The notes below the pieces were generated by a model. That model was not told the DNA's origin. It saw nothing but the letters and a program-made list of their open reading frames with translations, and did no database searches. From CAVWSM01 sp963799425 (GTDB lineage: Bacteria; Actinomycetota; Actinomycetes; Jiangellales; Jiangellaceae), in NCBI GenBank assembly GCA_963799425.1, contig CAWCXA010000017.1, positions 372,001-436,000 of the forward strand: DNA of 64,000 nucleotides, read 5' to 3'. This document shows, piece after piece, positions 27,628 through 34,808 of this stretch (within the stretch, counting starts at the first letter, position 1; each line of letters opens with the position of its first letter). The position numbers were made by a program, and so were the translations under genes.

Positions 27628-28651
27628 CGACGCCGCACGGGCCCTCGCAACACGGCCTGGCCTCGCACCGGAACGCTTGGCACGGCTCGTACGCGAGGCT
27701 GTGGAGCGCGTTTCCCTGGATCTGACCGATCGCGTGGTCCTGACCGAAGCCGCCACTGGTGCCTACGTGGTTACGTCAGTGCTGGCAGCTCTGGCGGGCG
27801 CAGAGGTCCACGCCTGGACCCGCGCAACATCCCACGGCACCATCGCCGAGGTCCGCGACCAGACGGAGCGGGTCGCCCGCGAGCTTGGTGTCTGGGACAG
27901 CATCACAATCGACCATGAGCACTCGCTCGACATCGCCTCGCGCGCAGACGTCGTGACTAACTCCGGTCACGTGCGGCCGATTGACGCCGCGCTCGTGGCC
28001 CGCCTAAAGGACGGCGCCGTCGTCCCGCTGATGTTCGAGGCTTGGGAGATCCAGGCCGGTCGGTTCGACGTCGATCTCGTCGCGCTGCGTGAGCGTGGCA
28101 TAGCAGTCGCCGGCACCAACGAGCGGCACTCGCACGTGAATGTCTTCTCCTACCTCGGCCTGATGGCCGTGAAAACGCTGCTCGACGCGGCCGTGCCCCC
28201 GTACGGGACTCGCGTCGCTGTGCTCTGCGACAACCACTTCGCTTCGTACATCCGGACCGGCCTCGCCGGAGCCGGTGCAGGTGTACGCAGTGCGGCGACG
28301 CTCGCCGCGTTAGCCGAGTGGCGCACACCTGACGTGCTGCTGGTCGCGATGCGCCCTAACGGCGGCAGTGTTCTCGACGCTGCCGCTATCACCTGGCTGG
28401 CCCGACATTGGCCGGAGACGCTGGTGGTTCAGTACTGGGGCGACCTTGACCGCGCCATGCTCGACTCCGCTGGGCTCGCTGTGTGGCCGCTGACGGCACC
28501 CGCCGCGGGCCACATGGCGGTGCTGCCATCCGACGTGGGCCCGGATGCGATCGTCCGGCTCCAGGCAGGTGGGCTCAAGGTCGCCGAGGTGCTGCTGCGC
28601 GCCCCTGAGTCGCGTACAGCTGCCGACTGGGAATACGTCGATGCCCTCTGA
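27608..28651 (+). CDS. Unrecognised protein with two Rossmann-like halves, coupled to a formyltransferase
   Basis: I do not recognise a named family for this 347-residue protein. The first half has a beta-alpha pattern with VVLTEAATGAYVVTSVLAAL and a second strand AEVHAWTRA. SRADVVTNSGHVRPID and VVPLMFEAWEIQAG follow. GTNERHSHVNVFSYLGLMAVKTLL resembles the linker helix of D-2-hydroxyacid or adenosylhomocysteine-type dehydrogenases. A second Rossmann-like fold starts RVAVLCDNHFASYI. I see no clear GxGxxG loop. The GTG at 27608 overlaps the acetyltransferase by 20 bases and its end overlaps the formyltransferase start by 11 bases, so it belongs functionally to this amino-sugar cassette. It is intact, unlike four of the five genes before it. 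Confidence 0.6.
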   Translation: MTQGLHDDAARALATRPGLAPERLARLVREAVERVSLDLTDRVVLTEAATGAYVVTSVLAALAGAEVHAWTRATSHGTIAEVRDQTERVARELGVWDSITIDHEHSLDIASRADVVTNSGHVRPIDAALVARLKDGAVVPLMFEAWEIQAGRFDVDLVALRERGIAVAGTNERHSHVNVFSYLGLMAVKTLLDAAVPPYGTRVAVLCDNHFASYIRTGLAGAGAGVRSAATLAALAEWRTPDVLLVAMRPNGGSVLDAAAITWLARHWPETLVVQYWGDLDRAMLDSAGLAVWPLTAPAAGHMAVLPSDVGPDAIVRLQAGGLKVAEVLLRAPESRTAADWEYVDAL

Positions 28652-29636
28652 CGGCGACCGCCCACGAGTCCTGCTCCTCGGAGTGGGACCGACTGCTGAG
28701 AGCGCACTGAAAGGCCTGAGCGGGACGTTCGACGTTGTCGGATTGGTGCGACCAGACGGTCCGCCGGACGATCCCGCCCAAATGTTCGCTGCAGAGCACG
28801 GGATCGAGGTGTTGACGAAGGCGGGACTCGCCGATGTGGCCCACCTGGTGCGCAGTCGTGCGCCCGACTGTGTGGTGTGCTCGTCGTACGACCGTGTCCT
28901 ACCAGCCGACGTGCTGAGCCTGTGTCCGTTCGTCAACGTGCACTACTCGCCGCTGCCACGCTATCGGGGGCGCGCCAACGTCAACTGGGCGATCATCAAC
29001 GGCGAGCCGGACGCTGCGATCTCGGTCCACACTTTGGTGCCCGGACTTGATGCCGGCGGAATCCTTGCCCAGGAGATCGTGCCGATAGGCGATCGCGACA
29101 CAGTCGGTGATCTCTACGCCAAGCTCAACGCACGTCAGGAACAGCTGCTTGCTGGTGCGGTGACACGGCGGCTGCTTGGCGACGAGGGCACCCCGCAGGA
29201 CGAGTCAGCTGCGACATACGGCTGCACCCGCACTCCGGACGACGGCGAGGTCGACTGGGGGGCAAGCACCGGCGCCATCGACCGTCTCGTCCGGGCGCTC
29301 GGCGATCCGTACCCTCCGGCCTTCACGTTTCTCGGGCTGCGGCGAGTCGATGTGCTTCGGGCCGAGCCGATGCCCGACGTGCCGCCGTACGACGGGCGCA
29401 TCCCCGGCCGGGTCGTGCGCGTCGGCCGCGACAACGGTTTCGTCGACGTGCTCACCGGTGACGGGGTGCTGCGGCTGTGGAGCCTCGCCGTCGATGGTGC
29501 AGGCCCGGTGCCGGCGAGCCAGGTCGTGCGCTCGGTCAAGGACACCCTCGGCCTGCGCACGATCGACCTGCTCCGGCGACTAACTGCGCTCAGTGACGCG
29601 ATGCCGTCGCCGCTTGCCGAGCCGCCAGCCAGCTGA
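28641..29636 (+). CDS. Sugar N-formyltransferase-like protein (methionyl-tRNA formyltransferase fold)
   Basis: Predicted N10-formyltetrahydrofolate-dependent formyltransferase of 331 residues. The catalytic triad of the fold is present: N99 and H101 in FVNVHYSPLP, and D137 in VPGLDAGGIL. A C-terminal OB-like domain follows (PGRVVRVGRDNGFVDVLTGDG). The N-terminus is much shorter than in ArnA, and the location inside an amino-sugar cassette, far from def or the Fmt locus, favours a sugar enzyme (VioF/QdtF/WlaRD type) over initiator-tRNA formylation. The ATG at 28641 places the first strand (RVLLLGVGP) correctly. Its product would be an N-formylated amino sugar of the surface polysaccharide. The 3' end overlaps the convergent epimerase by 47 bases. 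Confidence 0.82.
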   Translation: MPSDGDRPRVLLLGVGPTAESALKGLSGTFDVVGLVRPDGPPDDPAQMFAAEHGIEVLTKAGLADVAHLVRSRAPDCVVCSSYDRVLPADVLSLCPFVNVHYSPLPRYRGRANVNWAIINGEPDAAISVHTLVPGLDAGGILAQEIVPIGDRDTVGDLYAKLNARQEQLLAGAVTRRLLGDEGTPQDESAATYGCTRTPDDGEVDWGASTGAIDRLVRALGDPYPPAFTFLGLRRVDVLRAEPMPDVPPYDGRIPGRVVRVGRDNGFVDVLTGDGVLRLWSLAVDGAGPVPASQVVRSVKDTLGLRTIDLLRRLTALSDAMPSPLAEPPAS

Positions 29637-30543
29637 CCGTCGCGCTGAGTCCGGATTGCAGCGGCACAGCGTGGACCTCGGGAAAGAGCGCCCGCAGCGC
29701 GGTGTCGTCGGCTTGCGAGTCGCGCACATCCCCGGGGCGAGCAGGCAGCTCCTCGACATCGACTTCGTGGCCGAGGATCTTCGCGAGCTTTGCGATCACA
29801 ACCCGCAGCGACGTCCGTGAGCCGAAGGCGAGATTGACCGGGTCCGCAGACGTGACCCGTCGCAGCAAGGCGTCGGCGATCACTGCTGTGACGGTGTCGA
29901 CGAAGGTGAAGTCGCGCGTTTGCAGGCCGTCGCCGTGCAGAGGGAGCGGCTGCCCGGCGAGCGCTGCGGACACGAAAGCAGGTATGACTGCCGCATAGGC
30001 GTGACCCGGAGCCTGCAGCGGCCCGTACACGTTGAAGAACCGGAACGGCAGCACGTCCAGACCGAAGCAGCGGGCGTAGGCCAATGCGTAAGTCTCGGTG
30101 GCGAGCTTGCTCACCGCATAGGGGCTCAGAGGCTCCGCGCGCAGGCCCTCGTGCTTGGGCATCGTTGGGTTTGCGCCATAGACCGACGACGACGAGGCAA
30201 CCATTATGTGGGGGTTGCCGGCCCGGCGGACCGCCTCGAGCACCTGCAGCGTGCCGGTCGCGTTGACCTCATGCGACCGCAGCGGGTCGATCAGCGATCG
30301 GGGCACCGACGGCACCGCTGCCAAGTGGACGACGGCGTCGACCCCGGCAAGCACCGAGTCGAGGGTCCCGGGGTCGAGAATGCTGCCCTCGACGAAGGCG
30401 ACATCGACCCCTACAAGGTTGTCCAGCGAGCCGGTCGACAGGTCGTCGAGCACCCGTACTCCGGCAACACCCGGTGTCTGAGTGAGACGGCGAGCGAGGT
30501 TGGCCCCGATGAACCCTGCACCACCGGTAATTGCGACCTGCAT
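29590..30543 (-). CDS. NAD-dependent epimerase/dehydratase (UDP-glucose 4-epimerase-like)
   Basis: Intact extended SDR of 317 residues. The GGAGFIG loop is at residues 7-13, VLDDLSTG binds the adenosine ribose, and VVHLAAVPSVPRS follows. The catalytic residues are S118-S120, Y142 and K146 (SPYAVSKLATE). FRFFNVYGP and RDFTFVDTV match GalE-type enzymes acting on UDP-hexoses or UDP-HexNAc. The ATG at 30543 gives the loop its normal N-terminal position, and upstream codons in this frame are not conserved. It lies downstream of the truncated class III aminotransferase on the same strand and faces the formyltransferase. Confidence 0.9.
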   Translation of the reverse strand: MQVAITGGAGFIGANLARRLTQTPGVAGVRVLDDLSTGSLDNLVGVDVAFVEGSILDPGTLDSVLAGVDAVVHLAAVPSVPRSLIDPLRSHEVNATGTLQVLEAVRRAGNPHIMVASSSSVYGANPTMPKHEGLRAEPLSPYAVSKLATETYALAYARCFGLDVLPFRFFNVYGPLQAPGHAYAAVIPAFVSAALAGQPLPLHGDGLQTRDFTFVDTVTAVIADALLRRVTSADPVNLAFGSRTSLRVVIAKLAKILGHEVDVEELPARPGDVRDSQADDTALRALFPEVHAVPLQSGLSATVSWLAARQAATASRH

Positions 30544-30671
30544 CCTGCTTCCTCCCCGGGCTGGAACAGAGAAAAGGAAGAATCGCGCGGCCGGCCAGCG
30601 CGAGACGGCAAAGCCGTTGATTGCCTTGCAAACGTGCGAGGTCAGGTGAAAGTCGAGACATGCTGCGCACT

Positions 30672-31457
30672 TTACGGCCAGCGGAAGCCGGTGATCATCT
30701 CGTCGAGGATGAGGATGGCGCCTGACTCGTCGCACAGCCGGCGTACACCGTCGAGGAACCCGGGTTCTGGTTCGACCGCAGTGGCCGCCTCGAGCACCAC
30801 ACACGCAACGCGGTCCCGATGGTTGGCTAGCACGACGCGGAGCGACTCAAGGTCGTTGTACGAGAACGGCACCGTCAGGTGGCGCGTCACCTCGGGAATG
30901 CCGGCCGGCATGGCCGTCGCCCCGATGAACCAGTCGTCGGTCGAGAAGAAAGGCTGGTCGCGGCAGATGGCCACCACATCCCGCCCCGTGGCCGCGCGGG
31001 CGAGCCGCACAGCAGCGGTGGTGACGTCGGAGCCGTTCTTGGCGAACTTGACCATGTCGAGTCTGTCGAAGTTGCCGAGGAAGGCCTCGGCGACGTCGAC
31101 CTCAAGTCGGGCGGGCCGGACGAAGTTGGTCCCGTGCACCATCGCCTCGGTCGCAGCGGCAACGATCCGCGGGTGGCCGTGGCCAAGTGTCACGGAGCGC
31201 AGGCCGGAGCCGTACTCCACGTACTCGTTACCGTCCACGTCCCAGACATGGGACCCGTGACCGCGCACGATGAACGGCGCGAGGTCTGCCGGGTACTGAT
31301 CGTGACCCTTGGCGTAGGTATGGGCCGCACCCGGCACAAGAGCGCGGTAGCGCTCCAGGAGGCGACGAGACGCCTCCCAACCTGCCGGTGCCGTGTCGAT
31401 GGCTTCCCCCGGGACCCACGCATGGCTACCAGCATGACTCGCTGCGGCGCGGAACAT
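30672..31457 (-). pseudogene. Class III (glutamate-1-semialdehyde-type) aminotransferase, C-terminally truncated
   Basis: N-terminal 261 residues of a PLP enzyme of the GSA-aminomutase-like group. DVDGNEYVEYGSGLRSVTLGHGHP, FAKNGSDVTTAAVRLARAATG (PLP phosphate loop) and ILILDEMITGFRW (PLP ring Asp) are normal. The reading ends one codon later at a TAA. The family continues for about 170 residues, including the Schiff-base Lys, and none of this is readable in any frame between here and the epimerase. This is therefore a deletion, not a simple frameshift, and the product should lack transaminase activity. The likely start is ATG 31457. An earlier ATG (31589) would overlap the divergent flippase start. 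Related genes in polysaccharide loci make amino sugars or amino-acid-linked sugars. Confidence 0.8.
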
Positions 31458-31502
31458 GACCGAAAAGCGAAAATCCGCCGCTGTTAAGCGGTGCGACCGT
31501 TC

Positions 31503-31531
31503 TTGACATGCGCCGGGCATCGCTCTGCCAT
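31503..31531 (+). promoter_or_regulatory. Candidate sigma-A-type promoter for the flippase gene
   Basis: A perfect TTGACA (31503-31508) is followed after 17 bases by TGCCAT (31526-31531), a weak -10. It lies in the divergent spacer ahead of the flippase GTG at 31573, with G-rich stretches between. The -35 match is strong and the -10 is not, so this is a suggestion only. Confidence 0.4.
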
Positions 31532-31572
31532 CATGGCTTTGGGGAGTTGCGGGAGGGGCTGGGGGGCGAGTA

Positions 31573-33075
31573 GTGGCTGTGAGTGTCACGTCTCCCGAGA
31601 CCGCTCAGGACGACAGCCAGTCGTTGCGTGTTGCAGCGGTCGGCGGGTCCATGTGGTCCGCGGCCTACCGGTGGTCGGCTCGCCTAGTCAGCTTCCTGAC
31701 GTTCGCCGTCCTGGGGCGGCTCTTGGACCCCAGCGAGTTCGGCGTCGTGGCCATCGCGTCGGCGGTGGCCGGCTACCTGAGCATTCTCACCGACTTCGGT
31801 CTGCACAGATTCGTCGTCCACATGGAGGAGATGGACGAACGCCAGCGAAGCACTGTCCTCTGGTTGGCCACAGGTCTCGGTGTTGCCGTCGGCCTCCTGC
31901 AGGTGGCGGCGGCGCCCGCTGTCGCCGGCTGGTTGCACGAGCCTTCGGTGACTCTCGTGCTGCAGGTCATGGCGATCAGCTATCCGCTCAGCGCCCTCTA
32001 TGGCGTCATGAGCGGGTTCCAGAAGCGCAGACTGCGATTCCGGCTCCTGGCGGTTAGGGGCATGGTGGCCGTCGTCGTCTCCGCGGGGGTCGCCATAGTC
32101 CTTGCGGTGCTGGGCTTCGGAGTCTGGGCCCTCGTCGGCCAGGTCGTCAGTTACTCGGCAGTCAGCCTCCTGGTCCTGTGGGTGGACGACCCGTGGGTGC
32201 CTCGGCTTCTGTGGTCCCGGGAGACGTTCGGGCGCGCGGTGCGCTACGGCCGCCCGGCACTTGGTGCGGCCTTCATGAACTCCGTCGGCAGCCAATCCGA
32301 CACGCTGGTGATCGGTCATCGACTGGGCACCGAGGCGCTTGGCTACTACTCGGTGGCCACGAGGCTCGTTCAGGTCGTGCTCGACACGATGGTGAGCATC
32401 GTCCTCACCGTGGCGTTCCCCGTCCTGGCTCGGGCGCGCGACGACAGAGTTCTCCTCGCCGCCGCATATCGGCGAGCCGTGACCCAGTCGGTGCTGCTTT
32501 CCGCTCCGGCCATCGCGGTCGTGGTGGGCCTGATGCCTGACCTGATCGACCTACTGTTCGGCCCGAAGTGGACGGCGGTCGCCGGCGTCGCCAGCTTGCT
32601 CGCGATATCCCGCGTGCTGCTGGTGCCGGCGTGGTTCGACTCCGCATTGCTGTACGCGGTCGGTCGCGTGCGCATCGAGATGTGGTTGTCGGTGCTGGGG
32701 GCGGTGACCGTTCTGTTGGCCGCCGTCCTCGGCTCCTCCTGGGGGCTGACGGGGGTCGCAATCGGCATGCTTGTCCGCAGCCTTTTGATGTGGCCGCTGC
32801 TCATGGTCGTCTCGTGCAGAATCACCCGTCAGCCGATCACGCCGGTGATGGTCAAGGTCGTGAGCATCTGGGTCGCCGCTGGCCTGGCAGGGGGGCTGGC
32901 CGCCCTGACAGGGCACTTCCTCGCAAGCCCGGTTGCCGCGATCGGGCTCGGTGGGTGTGTCGCAGCGATCGCGTTCCTCGGGGCCGCCCTGCTGCTCGCA
33001 CGCGCGACGTCTTCAGCCTCGGCGGCTGGGTTGGCTCGCGGTCAGCGGTCGGCGATTCGACTTTCCGCAGACTGA
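31573..33075 (+). CDS. Wzx-type lipid-linked oligosaccharide flippase (MOP superfamily)
   Basis: Integral membrane flippase of 500 residues that moves the undecaprenyl-linked repeat unit across the membrane. The first segment (WSAAYRWSARLVSFLTFAVLGRLLDPSEFGVVA) is the conserved Wzx/RfbX opening, with the RLL-x-P-x-(E/D)-F-G signature. About 12-14 hydrophobic helices follow. The GTG at 31573 is chosen because the preceding bases carry the G-run GGGGGGCG. A GTG two codons later is also possible. As the only flippase seen, it points to a Wzx/Wzy-dependent assembly route with the Wzz-like and ligase-like genes. Confidence 0.9.
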   Translation: MAVSVTSPETAQDDSQSLRVAAVGGSMWSAAYRWSARLVSFLTFAVLGRLLDPSEFGVVAIASAVAGYLSILTDFGLHRFVVHMEEMDERQRSTVLWLATGLGVAVGLLQVAAAPAVAGWLHEPSVTLVLQVMAISYPLSALYGVMSGFQKRRLRFRLLAVRGMVAVVVSAGVAIVLAVLGFGVWALVGQVVSYSAVSLLVLWVDDPWVPRLLWSRETFGRAVRYGRPALGAAFMNSVGSQSDTLVIGHRLGTEALGYYSVATRLVQVVLDTMVSIVLTVAFPVLARARDDRVLLAAAYRRAVTQSVLLSAPAIAVVVGLMPDLIDLLFGPKWTAVAGVASLLAISRVLLVPAWFDSALLYAVGRVRIEMWLSVLGAVTVLLAAVLGSSWGLTGVAIGMLVRSLLMWPLLMVVSCRITRQPITPVMVKVVSIWVAAGLAGGLAALTGHFLASPVAAIGLGGCVAAIAFLGAALLLARATSSASAAGLARGQRSAIRLSAD

Positions 33076-33138
33076 GGCACTTCGCCGGGTTAGTGCACAG
33101 GTTCGGGTCGTGTGCACCAATCGGGCGTCTCGGACGTT

Positions 33139-33834
33139 ATGTTGTGCGCCGTGACGCTCCCGTTTAGCCTCGCCCGCGCCCTGGTGGCTGTGTCCGCCGT
33201 GGCCGCGCTCGCGGCGTGCGGTGGCGATGACGGACCCGAGGATGACCCCTTCGCGGATCTGCCGCTGGGGACACCCTCAACCTCCGCCACGACCGCCCCG
33301 AGCGCTGCCGAGGACGTCAACCTCCCCAAGGATTGCGGCGACCTCCTGGCCCCGACCGCAGTTCTTGACGCGCTCGGCGTCCCGCTCGACGGCACGACGA
33401 CATACGTGTACGTGGGGCCGCTCGAGGGCTCCGGCCGCCTCGGGCGCGTGACCTGCGGCTACGGCACCGCCCCTGGGGCCGACGGCAAGCAGGTGGCCAA
33501 GCTCACCGTCGCGGTCAATGTCTACGCGGACTCGGCTGCGGCCTCCGGCCGGCTGGATGGCAGTGTGGCAGACGCGCAGTCGTCGGGGGCCCAGGTGCAG
33601 GCGCTCGAGGTGCTGGGCCGCCCGGGCTTCCTCACCAAGGACGCCGAGGACACCACTTTCCTTGTTGCGGACGACGTCCGGACCTACGTCATCTCGGCGA
33701 TGCCTGGTGTGATCCCCGACACAGCCGCGCAGGTGGCGCTGCACGACCTGGCCCGCGCCCTGGTGACCCACTTCGAGGAGGCGGCACCGGCGGGTGCGCC
33801 AAGCAGTCCGGCCGCACCGACCACCGATGGGTGA
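33139..33834 (+). CDS. Predicted lipoprotein (DUF3558-like)
   Basis: A 231-residue secreted lipoprotein. The N-terminal hydrophobic stretch ends in the lipobox LAAC followed by GGDDG. A Ser/Thr/Pro-rich linker precedes the folded domain. That domain has two conserved-looking Cys: one in LPKDCGDLL, the other in VTCGYG. This spacing is reminiscent of DUF3558 lipoproteins, though I am not sure of the family. Start choice is uncertain. ATG 33139 is used, GTG 33151 would follow a TATGTT hexamer (33138-33143) and could be leaderless, and GTG 33112 is longer. The end overlaps the coaE start by 8 bases. Confidence 0.65.
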   Translation: MLCAVTLPFSLARALVAVSAVAALAACGGDDGPEDDPFADLPLGTPSTSATTAPSAAEDVNLPKDCGDLLAPTAVLDALGVPLDGTTTYVYVGPLEGSGRLGRVTCGYGTAPGADGKQVAKLTVAVNVYADSAAASGRLDGSVADAQSSGAQVQALEVLGRPGFLTKDAEDTTFLVADDVRTYVISAMPGVIPDTAAQVALHDLARALVTHFEEAAPAGAPSSPAAPTTDG

Positions 33835-34474
33835 GCAGACCCGTCCCGCTGTGCTCCGGGTGGCTCTCACTGGGGGGATCGGGACAGGTAAGACCGCCGT
33901 GAGCGATCTGCTGGCCGAGCTTGGTGCGGTCGTGATCGACTCCGACGTGCTGGCTCGCGAGGTTGTGGCACCGGGAACTCCCGGACTGGCTCAGGTTGTC
34001 GCCGAGTTCGGCGACGGGGTGCTGGCAGAGGACGGTTCCCTTGATCGCGCGGCGCTTGCGAGGCAGGTGTTCGCCGATGACCCGGCCCGCCGACGGCTGG
34101 AGTCGATCATCCACCCGCTGGTCCGCGCCCGCGCTGCGGAGATCGAGCGAGCTGCGCCCGCCGGCTCGGTAGTCGTACACGTCATCCCGCTCCTCGTCGA
34201 GACCGGTCAGCAGGGCAAGTTCGACCGCGTCGTCGTGGTCGACGTGCCCGAGTCTCTGCAGGTAGAGCGCCTGGCCGCGCGGGGCGTGGCGGTCGAGGAC
34301 GCCTCGGCCCGCATCCGTGCTCAGGCGTCCCGGACGGAACGACTGACTGCCGCGGACGTCGTCCTCGACAACTCGGGCACGCCGGACGATCTTGCTCGCC
34401 ATACCCGCGGTGCCAACCCGGAGCTGTGGGCCGACCTGCGCAACCGCGCCGAGGCGGCCACGCTAGAGGACTGA
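33827..34474 (+). CDS. coaE: Dephospho-CoA kinase
   Basis: Catalyses the last step of coenzyme A synthesis, ATP plus dephospho-CoA to CoA. The P-loop GGIGTGKT is at residues 16-23, VVIDSDVLARE is the conserved acceptor Asp region, and ESIIHPLVR binds the CoA moiety. HVIPLLVETG and AQASRTERL (lid region) also fit. At 215 residues it is the short form. Many actinobacterial CoaE carry an extra C-terminal DUF, which is absent here. The ATG at 33827 sits inside the lipoprotein 3' end. The uvrB neighbourhood is usual in actinobacteria. Confidence 0.95.
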   Translation: MGEQTRPAVLRVALTGGIGTGKTAVSDLLAELGAVVIDSDVLAREVVAPGTPGLAQVVAEFGDGVLAEDGSLDRAALARQVFADDPARRRLESIIHPLVRARAAEIERAAPAGSVVVHVIPLLVETGQQGKFDRVVVVDVPESLQVERLAARGVAVEDASARIRAQASRTERLTAADVVLDNSGTPDDLARHTRGANPELWADLRNRAEAATLED

Positions 34475-34511
34475 CGGGTCGACGGACCCGCCGATCCGAG
34501 GAGGACGACCC

Positions 34512-34754
34512 ATGCAGGATCGAGATGTGATCGGGCAGATCGACGAGCTCCTCGCCGAGGAGCACCGGCTCCGCGAGCAGGCCTCGGGAGTTGGTCTTGA
34601 TGCCACCGCTCGGGCGCGCCTCGCGGAGATCGAGGCGTCGCTCGACCAGTGCTGGGACCTGCTCCGGCAGCGCAAGGCCCGAGAGCAGTACGGCGAGGAC
34701 CCAGATCTCGCGGCGCCCCGCCCGGTCGACGAGGTTGAGTCGTACGAGCAGTAG
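34512..34754 (+). CDS. DUF2630 family protein
   Basis: A small 80-residue helical protein, starting MQDRDVIGQIDELLAEEHRL. The two-helix charged pattern and the EASLDQCWDLLRQRKAREQYG segment match the DUF2630 family, which is common next to coaE/uvrB in actinobacteria and has no known function. A ribosome site GAGGAGGAC lies just ahead. The C-terminal tail is acidic. Confidence 0.85.
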   Translation: MQDRDVIGQIDELLAEEHRLREQASGVGLDATARARLAEIEASLDQCWDLLRQRKAREQYGEDPDLAAPRPVDEVESYEQ

Positions 34755-34778
34755 CGCCCGCCAGGCGACCTGCGGGGT

Positions 34779-34801
34779 TTGTCGGCGGTACGACGTACCT
34801 T
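34779..34801 (+). promoter_or_regulatory. PafBC-type (RecA-NDp) DNA-damage promoter of uvrB
   Basis: TTGTCGGCG (34779-34787), 8 bases, then TACCTT (34796-34801). The published mycobacterial LexA-independent motif is TTGTCRGTG-N8-TANNNT, so only one position of the first box differs. The predicted transcription start, about 7 bases downstream, falls at or next to the uvrB GTG (34809), giving a leaderless mRNA. The actual use of the site is inferred. Confidence 0.72.
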
Positions 34802-34808
34802 TGATTTT

